Source of the DNA: Nocardioides xinjiangensis
GTDB taxonomy: Bacteria; Actinomycetota; Actinomycetes; Propionibacteriales; Nocardioidaceae
DNA: 64,000 bases
Reading direction: 5' to 3'
Assembly (NCBI RefSeq): GCF_017916455.1
Contig: NZ_JAFMSY010000003.1
Coordinates: 124,001 to 188,000, forward strand
The translations under genes and the position numbers were made by a program. The notes below the pieces were generated by a model. The model searched no databases. It was not told the origin of the DNA and saw only the letters and a list, made by a program, of their open reading frames with translations. Positions 8,353 to 17,001 of the stretch are shown in pieces; positions within the stretch are counted from its first letter, which is position 1; every line of letters begins with the position of its first letter.

Positions 8353-8814
8353 ATGGAACTCAACGGTGTGCCGCTGCACCCGCTCGTCGTCCACGCCGTC
8401 GTCGTCTTCGGGCCCCTGTCGGCGCTGACCGGGCTCGCCTACGCGTTCGTCGCGAGGTGGCGGTGGTTGCTGCGCTGGCCTCTCGTCGTGCTCGCCGTCG
8501 TCACGGCCGTGGCGTCGCTCGTGGCGGTCGCGGCGGGGGAGGACCTGCTGTCCGCGCGGCCCGAGCTGGCGCCGATCGTGGAGGAGCACGAGGAGGCGGG
8601 CGAGCTGATGCGCAACGTGGCGCTGGGCTACGTGCTGGTCGCCGGCTTCGCGGCCTGGGCCCTCGGAGGGGCCTCGGCACTGGCTTCCGGGCGGGGCGCG
8701 CGGGAGACCCGGCTCGGCATCCCGGCGGCGGCGCTGCTGGTGCTCGGGGCGCTCGCGCTGGTGGTCACGGTCTTCCTCGCCGGTGAGTCCGGCGCCGAGG
8801 CGGTCTGGGGCTGA
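8353..8814 (+). CDS. DUF2231-type membrane protein
   Basis: 153 residues with four hydrophobic helices: PLVVHAVVVFGPLSALTGLAYAF, WPLVVLAVVTAVASLVAVAAG, VALGYVLVAGFAAWALGG and PAAALLVLGALALVVTVFLAG. The opening NGVPLHPLVVHAVVVF is the DUF2231 signature; its conserved histidines near the membrane suggest metal or heme contact, but no function is established. An acidic loop between helices 2 and 3 (PIVEEHEEAGELM) is also typical. Its stop abuts the stop of the convergent rsgA (8812-8814 against 8815-8817) with no spacer. Confidence 0.82.
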   Translation: MELNGVPLHPLVVHAVVVFGPLSALTGLAYAFVARWRWLLRWPLVVLAVVTAVASLVAVAAGEDLLSARPELAPIVEEHEEAGELMRNVALGYVLVAGFAAWALGGASALASGRGARETRLGIPAAALLVLGALALVVTVFLAGESGAEAVWG

Positions 8815-9819
8815 TCACCAGTCGCTGGCGCCCTCGCGGGCGGACAGCAGCCGGCGGAACGACTCGACGCGGTCGGGGTCGGCCCGGCCGGCCTCGACGG
8901 CGTCGTCGAGGCCGCACTCGGGCTCGCCGCTCCCGTGGCTGCACCCGCGGGGGCAGTCCTCGGTCATCTCGTCGAGGTCCGGGAAGGCCTCGATGAGCCG
9001 TTCGGGGCGGACGTGGGCCAGGCCGAACGACCGGATGCCGGGGGTGTCGATGATCCAGCCGTCGCCGTCTGGCAGCTCGAGGAGGTAGGCGCTGGTGGAG
9101 GTGTGCCGGCCGCGACCGGTCACGGCGTTGACGATGCCCACCTCGCGCCCGGCGTCGGGCACGAGGGCGTTGACCAGGGTCGACTTCCCGACGCCGCTGT
9201 GCCCCACGAGCACGCTGGTCCGGCCGCGCAGCCGGTCCCGCAGCTCGGTGAGGTCGCCGGCGCCCTCGCCCCGCAGCTGGGTGACGACCCACGGGACGCC
9301 GAGGGAGCGGTAGGTCGACAGCAGCGTCTCGGGGTCGGCGAGGTCGGCCTTCGTCAGGCACAGCAGCGGCGCCATGCCCGCGTCGTAGGCCGCGACGAGC
9401 GCGCGGTCGATGAGTCGCGGTCGGGGCTCGGGGTCGGCGAGCGCGGTGACGACCACGAGCTGGTCGGCGTTGGAGACGATCACCCGCTCGACGGGGTCGT
9501 CGTCGTCGGCCGTGCGGCGCAGGGTCGTGCTCCGCTCGACGACCTCGACGATCCGGGCCAGCGACCCGTCGGCGCCGCTCGTGTCGCCCACGACGCGCAC
9601 GCGGTCGCCGACGACGACGCCCTTGCGGCCCAGCGGCCGGGACTTCATCGCCAGCACCCGCCGCCCCTCGACCAGCAGCGTGAAGCGGCCGCGGTCGACG
9701 GTGACCACGCGTCCGTCGACGGCGTCGGCGTACGTCGGACGGTCCTTGGTGCGGGGGCGGGTACGGCGGCGCGGGCGCTCGTAGTGCTCCTGGTCGTGCT
9801 CGGAGTAGCGACCGGTCAC
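8815..9819 (-). CDS. rsgA: ribosome small-subunit-dependent GTPase RsgA
   Basis: 334 residues. An N-terminal basic tail ([14 protein letters not shown]) and OB-fold come first, then a circularly permuted GTPase: TKAD (G4) precedes [14 protein letters not shown] (G1) and DTPGIRSFG (G3). The C-terminal zinc finger is [16 protein letters not shown]. RsgA checks late 30S assembly and releases RbfA. The start GTG 9819 overlaps the aroA stop by 4 bases (GTGA), so the two are translationally coupled. The aroA-rsgA pairing is also found in mycobacteria. Confidence 0.96.
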   Translation of the reverse strand: MTGRYSEHDQEHYERPRRRTRPRTKDRPTYADAVDGRVVTVDRGRFTLLVEGRRVLAMKSRPLGRKGVVVGDRVRVVGDTSGADGSLARIVEVVERSTTLRRTADDDDPVERVIVSNADQLVVVTALADPEPRPRLIDRALVAAYDAGMAPLLCLTKADLADPETLLSTYRSLGVPWVVTQLRGEGAGDLTELRDRLRGRTSVLVGHSGVGKSTLVNALVPDAGREVGIVNAVTGRGRHTSTSAYLLELPDGDGWIIDTPGIRSFGLAHVRPERLIEAFPDLDEMTEDCPRGCSHGSGEPECGLDDAVEAGRADPDRVESFRRLLSAREGASDW

Positions 9820-11147
9820 AGGGCGGTCCCGGCCGGTGCCCCGGCCGCGGCCGGCGTGCCGTGCACCGCGCGGCTCCAGGCCGTCGCGAAGTCGGGGAAG
9901 GTCTTCGCTGTGGTGCCGACGTCCTCCACGAGCACGTCGTCGACGGCCAGGCCGAGGATGACCCCGGCGTGGGCCATGCGGTGGTCGGCGTAGGTGTGGA
10001 AGGTGCCGCCGTGCAGGGTCGCCGGCCGGATGTCGAGCCCGTCGTCGCGCTCGGTGACGTCGGCGCCCAGCCGTCCCAGCTCGGTGGCCAGCGCGGTGAT
10101 CCTGTCGGTCTCGTGCCCGCGGATGTGGGCGATGCCCCGCAGGTGGGAGGGGGAGTCGGCGAGCGCGCACAACGCGGCGACGGCCGGGGTCAGCTCGCCG
10201 ACGTCGTGCAGGTCGAGGTCGACGCCCGCGAGCCGGTCGGGGCCGACCACGGTCAGGCCGCCGTCGGACAGGGTGACCTCGCAGCCCATCAGGGCGAGGA
10301 TCGTGCGCAGCTCGTCGCCGGGCTGCGTCGTGGACCCCGGCCACCCGGTGACGGTGACCCGGCCGCCGGTGGCGGCGCCGAGGGCCAGGAACGGCGCGGC
10401 GTTGGACAGGTCGGGCTCGATCACGTGGTCCACCGCCCGGACCGGGCCCGGGGCGACGGCCCACCGGTTGGCGTCGGAGTCGTCCACCTCGACGCCGTGG
10501 CTGCGCAGCATCTGCACGGTCATCTCGATGTGGGGCAGCGACGGCACGGGCTTGCCGACGTGGCGCACGTCGACGCCGCGCTCGTAGCGCGCGCCCGCCA
10601 GCAGCAGGGCGGACACGAACTGCGACGAGGCGCTGGCGTCGATCGTCACCGTGCCGCCGGGGACCGACCCGGACCCGTGCACGGCGAACGGCAGCGCGCC
10701 GCGACCTCCGTCGTCGACGCGGACGCCGAGCTCGGTCAGGGCGGCGAGCATCTGGCCGACGGGCCGCAGGCGCATGTGCGCGTCGCCGTCGAACCGCACG
10801 GTGCCTCGCGCGAGGCCCACGACGGGCGGCACGAAGCGCATCACGGTGCCGGCCAGGCCGCAGTCGACGTCGGCGTCGCGGTCCCACGCGCCGGGGGAGA
10901 CGGCCCAGTCGCCGGCACCCTCCCGGGAGACCTCGTCGCCGGTGTCGTCGATGCCGGTGCCGAGGGCGGTGAGCGCGGCGGCCATGAGCAGGGTGTCGCG
11001 CGAGCGGAGCGGGCGGCGTACGACGCTCGGACCGTCGGCGATCGCGGCGAGGAGCAGGGCCCGGTTGGTCAGCGACTTGCTGCCGGGCAGCGAGACGACC
11101 GCGTCCACGCGGTCGCGGGGGCGCGGTGCGGGCCAGAGCTCACTCAC
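9816..11147 (-). CDS. aroA: 3-phosphoshikimate 1-carboxyvinyltransferase (EPSP synthase)
   Basis: 443 residues, normal length. It joins shikimate-3-phosphate to phosphoenolpyruvate in the shikimate pathway. Substrate-binding motifs are intact: [16 protein letters not shown] near residue 20, [10 protein letters not shown] and [16 protein letters not shown] in the C-terminal half; the Asp/Glu and Lys residues expected in the PEP site are present. GTG 11147 sits 6 bases after TAGGCT, a leaderless start. It overlaps rsgA downstream. Confidence 0.97.
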   Translation of the reverse strand: MSELWPAPRPRDRVDAVVSLPGSKSLTNRALLLAAIADGPSVVRRPLRSRDTLLMAAALTALGTGIDDTGDEVSREGAGDWAVSPGAWDRDADVDCGLAGTVMRFVPPVVGLARGTVRFDGDAHMRLRPVGQMLAALTELGVRVDDGGRGALPFAVHGSGSVPGGTVTIDASASSQFVSALLLAGARYERGVDVRHVGKPVPSLPHIEMTVQMLRSHGVEVDDSDANRWAVAPGPVRAVDHVIEPDLSNAAPFLALGAATGGRVTVTGWPGSTTQPGDELRTILALMGCEVTLSDGGLTVVGPDRLAGVDLDLHDVGELTPAVAALCALADSPSHLRGIAHIRGHETDRITALATELGRLGADVTERDDGLDIRPATLHGGTFHTYADHRMAHAGVILGLAVDDVLVEDVGTTAKTFPDFATAWSRAVHGTPAAAGAPAGTAL

Positions 11148-11153
11148 CCGCGC

Positions 11154-11159
11154 AGCCTA
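11154..11159 (-). promoter_or_regulatory. leaderless -10 (TAGGCT) for aroA
   Basis: On the minus strand TAGGCT is followed by exactly 6 bases and the aroA GTG at 11147. Confidence 0.5.
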
Positions 11160-11163
11160 CCGA

Positions 11164-11694
11164 TCAGGTGAGCTGGGCCTTGGCCAGCGTGGCCCCCCGG
11201 CGGGCGTCCTTCGCCACCTGCCTGGCCTCGCGCCGTACGTCCGCCGCAGCACGGCGGGCACGCCAGGCCAGTCCGGGCCTGCCCTCGGTGTCCACCGCCG
11301 CGAGCAGCAGGCCGCCGAGCAGGGAGGTGTTCTTGTAGAACTGCAGCTTCTGGGCGGCCTTGGCCTGCGGGTCGGCCTCGGCCCAGAACGCGTGCCCGGC
11401 GAGGGTCGTCGGCACCAGCGAGGCGGCCAGGACCGCGGCGCTGAGGCGCGGAGCCCGCCCGGTCGCGAGCGCGCCGGCGGCCAGGAGCTGGGCGGCGGCG
11501 TTGATCCGCACGAGGGTGACGGGGTCGGTCGGGATCGGCGCCCCGGGCACCGCCTGGCGGGCGGCCGGGACGACCTTGTCGGTCACCTTCTTGGCCTTGT
11601 CGGCGTGCGCCTCGGTGTTGCGGAGGGCGTTGATGCCGCCGGCGACGAAGATCGTGGCCAGCATCGGACGGGCGAGCAACCGGGTGATCGTCAT
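11164..11694 (-). CDS. DoxX family membrane protein
   Basis: 176 residues. The DoxX pattern is RPMLATIFVAGGINALRN at the N-terminus, followed by helices INAAAQLLAAGALATG, LSAAVLAASLVPTTLAGHAFW and LQFYKNTSLLGGLLLAAVDTEG, the last with the typical FxKN motif. An alanine- and arginine-rich cytoplasmic tail (RARRAAADVRREARQVAKDARRG) is added. DoxX proteins are integral membrane proteins linked in mycobacteria to redox defence; a precise role here is unknown. It ends 16 bases before the aroA start on the same strand. Confidence 0.85.
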   Translation of the reverse strand: MTITRLLARPMLATIFVAGGINALRNTEAHADKAKKVTDKVVPAARQAVPGAPIPTDPVTLVRINAAAQLLAAGALATGRAPRLSAAVLAASLVPTTLAGHAFWAEADPQAKAAQKLQFYKNTSLLGGLLLAAVDTEGRPGLAWRARRAAADVRREARQVAKDARRGATLAKAQLT

Positions 11695-11782
11695 GCCTTC
11701 TGTCTACACGATCCGGGGGAGGGGCGCCCCGTCCGCACGGGTGCTGGCGTGGGGGTGGTCGGTCGGGTGGCCAGTCGGGTGG

Positions 11783-13549
11783 TCAGTCGAGGACCGCGCG
11801 CCAGGTGTCGTTCGCCGGGTCGGTGTCGCCCGGGACGGGGTCGAGCGCGGCCTCGAGCGCGCCGCCGAGGGGCGACACCACGGTCACCACCACCGGCGTC
11901 GTGCTCGCTGCGGGCACCGCACAGGTGAGGTCCCCGGCCCGCTGGTCGCACCTGCGGTCCTCGCTGACGACGGCCCCGAACCCCGTGAAGCGGATCCGCA
12001 CGGTCGCGGTGCGGCCCTCGGGGACGCCGGATACCCGCACCGTCGCGGTGTGGAACGGCCGCGAGCTCGTCACCGCGCCGGTGACCGAGACGTCCACCCG
12101 TGCCGGGTCCGGGTCCGGGTCTGGGTCCGGGTCTGGGTCCGGGTCTGGGTCCGGGTCTGGGTCCGGGTCTGGGTCCGGGTCGGTCGTCGGGTTCGTCGTC
12201 GGGTCCGTCGTGGGGTCCGTCGTGGGCGTGGGGGTCGGGACCGGCGGAGGTGGTGGGGTCGGCTCGAGCGTGGGAGTCGGCACCGAGGTGGGGTCGGGGG
12301 TGGGGTCGGAGGTCGGGTCGGAGGTGGGGTCGGAGGTGGGGTCCGAGGTGGGGTCCGAGGTGGGGTCCGAGGTCGGGTCCGAGGTGGGGTCCGAGGTGGG
12401 GTCGGGGGTCGCCGGGCTGCCCGTCGGGTCGGCCACCAGCGGCGGGGGGACGACGAGGAGGTCGTCCGGCGGCGGCGCCGAGTCCTCGCGTCGCTGCACC
12501 GCGCCACCGGGGGTCGTCCGGTCCGTGGTCGCCGGCAGGGGCGGGGACCCGGACTCGTGCGGAGCGGTGCTTCCCGGCACGGGGTCGAGGGCCGACGGCT
12601 CGGTGGTGCTCCGGTCGCCGTGGAACAGCCCGATCGTCACCGCGCCCCCGACCACCACGACGGAGGCCGCCACCCCGGCGACCGCGGCGGCGCCGCTGTT
12701 GCCGACGACCAGGTCGCGCAGGCGGCCCACGGCCGCGCCGAGGCCGGCGGGCGCGGCGAGGCCTCCCGCGGCGGACCCGAGGTACGCGGTCGCGGCGCCG
12801 CCGAGGAGCAGCGGCGCCAGGAGCGCCCCCAGCCCGGAGTTGACCTCGCTCAGCTCCAGGTAGATCGCCATGCAGGTCCGGCAGTCCTGGAGGTGCTGCT
12901 CGACCCTGGCGCCGTCGCGCCGTGAGGTCGCGCCACGGACGTAGGCCCCCAGCTGGGCGTGTGTCCACCGGCACGTGTCCTGCTCGAGCCCGGCCGCGTG
13001 CTGGGTGAGGAAGGCCTGGCGCAGGCCCTCGCGCGCCCGGTAGGCCAGCGCGGAGACGGAGTTCGGGCTCATCCCCAGCAGCGGCGCGATGTCCGCGGGC
13101 TTCTCGCCCTCGACCTCGGTGTGCCAGAGCACGAGCTGCCAGCGCTCGGGCAGGGAGGCGAACGCCCGGGCCGCGGCGGCGCTCTCGAAGCCCTCGACGG
13201 CCGTGTCGCGGAACGGCACGCCCGGGTCGAAGGGCTCCATGTCGTCGGTGGTGTGCAGGCGGGACGCGGCCCGGAAGCGGTCCACCTGGAGGCGCCGGAC
13301 CGCGGTCAGCACGTAGGCACGGAACGCGACGTCCGGGCCGCCGCCGCGCTGCAGCACCCCCAGCACCTTGATGAAGGCGTCCGACACCAGGTCCTCGGCG
13401 TCGCCGGCCGCGACGAGCTGGCGGGCCAGCCGCCGGGCCGCCTCCACGTGCCGCTCGTAGAGCGTGCCGAAGGCGTCGACCTCCCCGCCGCGGACGGCCG
13501 AGATGAGCTCGGCATCCCCGCGCGGCTCGAGGCTGGTGGCCACGGTCAT
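11783..13549 (-). CDS. membrane-anchored ECF sigma factor fused to anti-sigma-like zinc finger and extracytoplasmic repeat stalk
   Basis: 588 residues, about three times an ordinary ECF factor. Order: sigma2 region (~15-97), sigma4 helix-turn-helix (~127-182, ending MSPNSVSALAYRAREGLRQAF), a zinc-binding anti-sigma motif H219-x3-C223-x2-C226, a hydrophobic segment (~240-270), a transmembrane helix (~286-308), a Pro/Thr/Ser linker with eight DPTS repeats (~381-421) and about thirteen DP dipeptides (~456-482), then a beta-type C-terminal domain (~485-588). The predicted layout is sigma inside, stalk and last domain outside. Some ECF groups are described with fused zinc-finger and membrane extensions; the repeat stalk is striking. 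Regulated proteolysis or a conformational signal could release it. The target promoters are unknown. Confidence 0.85.
   Translation of the reverse strand: MTVATSLEPRGDAELISAVRGGEVDAFGTLYERHVEAARRLARQLVAAGDAEDLVSDAFIKVLGVLQRGGGPDVAFRAYVLTAVRRLQVDRFRAASRLHTTDDMEPFDPGVPFRDTAVEGFESAAAARAFASLPERWQLVLWHTEVEGEKPADIAPLLGMSPNSVSALAYRAREGLRQAFLTQHAAGLEQDTCRWTHAQLGAYVRGATSRRDGARVEQHLQDCRTCMAIYLELSEVNSGLGALLAPLLLGGAATAYLGSAAGGLAAPAGLGAAVGRLRDLVVGNSGAAAVAGVAASVVVVGGAVTIGLFHGDRSTTEPSALDPVPGSTAPHESGSPPLPATTDRTTPGGAVQRREDSAPPPDDLLVVPPPLVADPTGSPATPDPTSDPTSDPTSDPTSDPTSDPTSDPTSDPTSDPTPDPTSVPTPTLEPTPPPPPVPTPTPTTDPTTDPTTNPTTDPDPDPDPDPDPDPDPDPDPDPDPDPARVDVSVTGAVTSSRPFHTATVRVSGVPEGRTATVRIRFTGFGAVVSEDRRCDQRAGDLTCAVPAASTTPVVVTVVSPLGGALEAALDPVPGDTDPANDTWRAVLD
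12105..12182. repeat. 13 tandem hexamers coding Asp-Pro
   Basis: A run of alternating gggtcc/gggtct hexamers (plus strand), coding a DP dipeptide array in the membrane-anchored sigma factor. The array is in frame throughout, so unit gain or loss would change length only. Confidence 0.9.
12288..12408. repeat. about 10 tandem 12-bp units coding DPTS
   Basis: Near-identical 12-base units (ggtggggtccga with single-base variants) coding eight DPTS repeats plus two variants in the same sigma factor. Units are codon-length multiples, so the frame is kept. Confidence 0.9.
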
Positions 13550-13632
13550 GCCGACGCTCCTGGACGCAGGACCCGACGCGTTCGTCGGTCTCCGTGAGGG
13601 TAGACCCCGCGGCGCCGTCGGTGGAGTAGAAG

Positions 13633-14469
13633 GTGGATTCGGAGATTTCCGGTCTGGTCCGCGTCATGACCGCGCGCGACGTCCGTCTCATCGTCGAGCA
13701 CGCACCAGCATGGGGGTACGCCGTGAAGATCTTCGCCACACGTGGGCGTCGGTTCGCGGCACCCGGTCCTGGGGCGAGCGCTGGTGGGTCCACCGGGCGG
13801 TCGGGGTTGTCGCACCGGTTCGAGGCCCTGGGGGAGGCGCTCGCCTCAGGCACCGGCGTGCTGGAGGCCTGCGCGGTCGCCGGTGAGGAGCTCGCGCGCG
13901 ACGGGGCCTCGGTGGGCGAGGCGATGGAGGGCCTGCGCGCCACCACCCGGCGCGTGCGCCGCACGGATCCGTCGTACGACGCCGTGGCCGCGCTGCTGAC
14001 CGCCTGGAGCGAGACCACGCTCGGCTACCTGCACCAGCTGTCCTGCGAGGACCCGCTCACCGGACTCTCCAGCCAGGCGCACCTGCGCAGCCGGCTCACC
14101 GAGCTCTACCGGCTCGGCGCGGACGTGGAGGGCGGCGCCGCGACGTGTGCGCTGGTGGTGGCCGCGATGCCGTTCGGTGACGACCCCTCCGAGGAGCCCG
14201 ACGACCACTTCACCCGCGCGATGCGGCTGGCCCGGGCCGGGGAGCTGGCGCGCACCGCGTTCGTGCGGGACGAGACCGTCGCGCGTCTGGGCCTGCACCG
14301 GGTCGGGATCCTCACCCGGCGCGACGACCGGTTGGGCAGGCGCGTGCAGCTGTTGCGCACGCTCCTCGAGGGCGCCGAGCCGACGGGGTTCGTCCGGGTG
14401 TGGATCGAGGGGCTGCCCGGCACCGACGCCGGTGCCGGCATGCTCCTCGACGAGCTGGCGCGCGGCTGA
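13633..14469 (+). CDS. degenerate GGDEF-like protein
   Basis: 278 residues from GTG 13633, with GGAG 6 bases upstream; ATG 13666 and GTG 13723 (after GGGGGT) are alternatives. The N-terminal half is helical. At about residue 138 comes CEDPLTGLSSQAHLRSRLTELYR, which matches the opening of a GGDEF (diguanylate cyclase) domain, DPLTGLxN. The following sequence keeps the helical layout but no GG(D/E)EF signature loop can be found, so cyclase activity is unlikely. It may be a c-di-GMP-independent regulatory domain. Divergent from the membrane-anchored sigma factor. Confidence 0.65.
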   Translation: MDSEISGLVRVMTARDVRLIVEHAPAWGYAVKIFATRGRRFAAPGPGASAGGSTGRSGLSHRFEALGEALASGTGVLEACAVAGEELARDGASVGEAMEGLRATTRRVRRTDPSYDAVAALLTAWSETTLGYLHQLSCEDPLTGLSSQAHLRSRLTELYRLGADVEGGAATCALVVAAMPFGDDPSEEPDDHFTRAMRLARAGELARTAFVRDETVARLGLHRVGILTRRDDRLGRRVQLLRTLLEGAEPTGFVRVWIEGLPGTDAGAGMLLDELARG

Positions 14470-14488
14470 CGCCGCGCCGGGCCGCGGC

Positions 14489-14494
14489 TAGGGT
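14489..14494 (+). promoter_or_regulatory. leaderless -10 (TAGGGT) for the YedK-like gene
   Basis: TAGGGT ends 6 bases before ATG 14501; no ribosome-binding site is present. Confidence 0.55.
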
Positions 14495-14500
14495 CGAGGC

Positions 14501-15262
14501 ATGTGTGGTCGCTACGCCTCCTCCCGGCAGCCCGACGACCTGGTCGAGGAGTTCGAGGTGGTCGAGAGCCGGATCGCCGAGCCGCTGGCCGCGGACTACA
14601 ACGTCGCGCCGACCAAGGAGGTCTACGCGGTGGTCGAGCGGCCCGCGTCGCGTGAGCCGGCCGCCCGGGACGCCGCGCCGCAGCGCCAGCTCCGCGTGCT
14701 CAGGTGGGGGCTGGTGCCGTCGTGGGCGAAGGACCCCTCGATCGGCAACCGGATGATCAACGCCCGGATGGAGACCGTGGCGGAGAAGCCGGCCTTCCGC
14801 AAGGCGTTCGCCACCCGTCGCGCCCTGCTGCCGGCCGACGGCTACTTCGAGTGGTACCCCACCTCGCAGACCGACGCGAAGGGCAAGCCGGTCAAGCAGC
14901 CCTTCTTCATCCGCCCCAGGGACGGAGGGGTCCTCGCCATGGCGGGGCTCTACGAGATCTGGCGCGACCCGACGAGGGCCGAGGACGATCCGGACCGCTT
15001 CCGGTGGACCTGCACCGTGCTCACCACCCAGGCCGAGGACTCGCTCGGCCACATCCACGACCGGATGCCGCTCATGGTCGAGCGCGAGCGCTGGCAGCAG
15101 TGGCTCGATCCCAGCGTCCCTGGCGACACCTCCCTGCTGGTGCCGGCCGCGCCCGGACGGCTGGAGGCCTACCCGGTGGCGAGGCTGGTGAGCAACGTGC
15201 GCAACAACGGGCCCGAGCTCGTCGAGCCGCTGCCGGTCGAGCCCGTCGAGGCGGCCCGGTGA
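14501..15262 (+). CDS. SOS response-associated peptidase (HMCES/YedK, DNA abasic-site shield)
   Basis: 253 residues. MCGRYASS places the catalytic Cys at position 2, which must become N-terminal after Met removal. Other conserved elements: YNVAPTKEVYAV, LRWGLVPSWAKDPSIGNRMINARMETVAEKPAFR, the PADGYFEWYPT segment with the active-site Glu, and IHDRMPLMV with the conserved His. YedK/HMCES forms a stable thiazolidine cross-link with abasic sites in single-stranded DNA. It is expressed from a leaderless promoter and its stop overlaps the following hydrolase start. Confidence 0.95.
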   Translation: MCGRYASSRQPDDLVEEFEVVESRIAEPLAADYNVAPTKEVYAVVERPASREPAARDAAPQRQLRVLRWGLVPSWAKDPSIGNRMINARMETVAEKPAFRKAFATRRALLPADGYFEWYPTSQTDAKGKPVKQPFFIRPRDGGVLAMAGLYEIWRDPTRAEDDPDRFRWTCTVLTTQAEDSLGHIHDRMPLMVERERWQQWLDPSVPGDTSLLVPAAPGRLEAYPVARLVSNVRNNGPELVEPLPVEPVEAAR

Positions 15263-15921
15263 AGAAGGCGACCGTGCGCTCCGTCGCGACGCCCCACGGC
15301 GAGGGTCGCCTGCACACGCGCCGCGCCACCAGCCCGATGGCGACGTTGCTGCTCAGCCACGGCGCGGGCGGCGGCGTGGAGGCGCGCGACCTGTGGGCGT
15401 TGGCCGACGCGCTGCCCGCGCAGGGCGTGTCGGTGGTGCTCTTCGAGCAGCCGTGGAGGGTGGCCGGTCGCAGGATCGCGACCGCGCCGGCGACCCTCGA
15501 CGCGGCGCTGACGTGCGCCGCTGACGCGATGCGGGTGCGTACGCCGCTCGTGGTCGGGGGCCGCTCGGCCGGTGCCCGCTCCGCCGCGCGCACGGCCCGC
15601 TCGCTGGGGGCCTCGGGGTGCCTGGCGCTGTCCTTCCCGCTGCACCAGCCGGGGAGGACGGAGCCGACGCGGCTGCCGGAGCTGCGCGGGGTCGGGCTCC
15701 CCACGCTCGTCGTGCAGGGCGAGCGCGACCCGATGGGCCGCCCGGAGGAGTTCCCGGGCGACCAGGACGGCCTCGACCTCGTGGTGGTCCCGGGCGGCGA
15801 CCACGGCCTCAAGGTCCCCGCCCGCGGGGAGGTCAGCCAGGACGAGGCGATGGGCATCGTCGTGGAGTCGACGCTGGAGTGGCTGGTGCGCGAGGTCGTC
15901 GGGAATCCCTCGGCCGGGTGA
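15259..15921 (+). CDS. alpha/beta hydrolase of the dienelactone/KANL3-Tex30 type
   Basis: 220 residues; GTG 15259 overlaps the previous stop (GTGA). LLLSHGAGGGVEARDL gives the oxyanion loop, VGGRSAGARSAARTA the nucleophile elbow (GxSxG, Ser in GRSAG), and GGDHGLKVP carries the late histidine; LVVQGERDPMG supplies the acidic residue. This is the usual layout of small alpha/beta hydrolases annotated after KANL3/Tex30. The substrate is unknown. The tight coupling to the YedK-like gene is seen in the sequence; whether the functions are linked is not known. Confidence 0.8.
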   Translation: MKKATVRSVATPHGEGRLHTRRATSPMATLLLSHGAGGGVEARDLWALADALPAQGVSVVLFEQPWRVAGRRIATAPATLDAALTCAADAMRVRTPLVVGGRSAGARSAARTARSLGASGCLALSFPLHQPGRTEPTRLPELRGVGLPTLVVQGERDPMGRPEEFPGDQDGLDLVVVPGGDHGLKVPARGEVSQDEAMGIVVESTLEWLVREVVGNPSAG

Positions 15922-15927
15922 GGTGTT
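15901..15927 (+). promoter_or_regulatory. SigR-type promoter of sigR (GGGAAT-N18-GTT)
   Basis: GGGAAT at 15901-15906, exactly 18 bases, then GTT at 15925-15927. This matches the thiol-stress SigR/SigH promoter consensus of actinobacteria (GGAAT-N18-GTT). The predicted start of transcription, about 7-10 bases later, falls on or next to GTG 15937. It indicates autoregulation of sigR. Confidence 0.8.
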
Positions 15928-15936
15928 GGGGCCGGT

Positions 15937-16653
15937 GTGAACGCACTGACCCTCGAACGACCCGCAGAGGTACTGTGGGAGGCGATGACTGAATCGCTGA
16001 AGGACGAGATGTCCCCGCCGGACGACGCCGCTGCAGTCGTGGTGGACGACGAGAGCTCCGGCGACCGCTCGGCGCGCTTCGAGCGCGACGCGCTGCCCTA
16101 CCTCGACCAGCTCTACGGGGCGGCCATGCGGATGACGCGCAACCCCGCCGACGCCGAGGACCTGGTGCAGGAGACGTTCGCCAAGGCCTACAGCGCCTTC
16201 CACCAGTTCAGGCCCGGCACGAACCTCAAGGCCTGGCTCTACCGGATCCTCACCAACACCTACATCAACTCCTACCGCAAGAAGCAGCGCCAGCCGCAGC
16301 AGTCGATGTCCGAGGACGTCGAGGACTGGCAGCTCGCCCGCGCGGAGTCGCACTCCTCGACCGGATTGCGGTCCGCAGAGATGGAGGCGCTGGAACACCT
16401 GCCTGACTCCGAGGTCAAGGAGGCGCTGCAGCGGCTGCCCGAGGAGTTCCGCCTCGCCGTCTACCTCGCCGACGTGGAGGGATTCCCCTACAAGGAGATC
16501 GCCGAGATCATGGACACGCCCATCGGCACCGTGATGTCACGCCTGCACCGCGGTCGCCGCCAGCTCCGCGACATGCTGGCCGACTACGTCCGCGCCAACG
16601 ACCTGCTGCCCGCCAGCACCGTTCCGGGCACCAACGAGGGGAGCGGGTCGTGA
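15937..16653 (+). CDS. sigR: ECF RNA polymerase sigma factor SigR/SigH (thiol-oxidative stress)
   Basis: 238 residues from GTG 15937, or 222 from ATG 15985 ([10 protein letters not shown], after GGGAGG). Sigma2: [30 protein letters not shown] with [20 protein letters not shown]; sigma4: [44 protein letters not shown]. This is the SigR/SigH type that answers disulfide stress. RsrA follows with a GTGA overlap, as in S. coelicolor and M. tuberculosis. A SigR promoter just upstream would produce a transcript starting near GTG 15937 and so favour the longer protein, while an upstream transcript could give the shorter one. Confidence 0.94.
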   Translation: MNALTLERPAEVLWEAMTESLKDEMSPPDDAAAVVVDDESSGDRSARFERDALPYLDQLYGAAMRMTRNPADAEDLVQETFAKAYSAFHQFRPGTNLKAWLYRILTNTYINSYRKKQRQPQQSMSEDVEDWQLARAESHSSTGLRSAEMEALEHLPDSEVKEALQRLPEEFRLAVYLADVEGFPYKEIAEIMDTPIGTVMSRLHRGRRQLRDMLADYVRANDLLPASTVPGTNEGSGS

Positions 16654-16922
16654 GCACGGACGAGCACGGCAACGACGAGTGCGTCGACTACATCGAGCGC
16701 ATCGTCTACCTCATCGACAACGAGCTCGACCAGGCCGACTGTGCCGTCGTCGAGATGCACCTGCGCGAGTGCGGCCCGTGCCTCGAGCGCTACGACCTGC
16801 AGCGAGCGGTCAAGCAGCTCGTCGCCCGCTCCTGCTCGGAGTCGGCGCCGGAGTCCCTGCGCGACCGCGTGCGCCTGCGGCTGCGCGAGGTCACGGTCCA
16901 GATCACCGAGGGTGGCGCCTGA
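16650..16922 (+). CDS. rsrA: zinc-binding redox-sensing anti-sigma factor RsrA
   Basis: 90 residues, GTG overlapping the sigR stop. The cysteine map fits RsrA numbering: C11, C31, H37, C41, C44 (HLRECGPC) and C62. RsrA holds SigR through a zinc site formed by C11, H37, C41 and C44; oxidation of these thiols ejects zinc and frees SigR. The less important C3 and C61 of the Streptomyces protein are not cysteines here (Ser61). It forms an operon with sigR and is followed by bL37. Confidence 0.93.
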   Translation: MSTDEHGNDECVDYIERIVYLIDNELDQADCAVVEMHLRECGPCLERYDLQRAVKQLVARSCSESAPESLRDRVRLRLREVTVQITEGGA

Positions 16923-17001
16923 GCCGGTCGCGCCGACCCGATTCGCTGCGCCGTGGCGGATTTGAGACACTGCTCCGAGCACCGATTCCAGGAGGACCAC
17001 C

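Noticed and set aside
12105..12408. CRISPR-like repeats
   Set aside because: Units are 6 or 12 bases, directly adjacent and coding in frame; no spacers.
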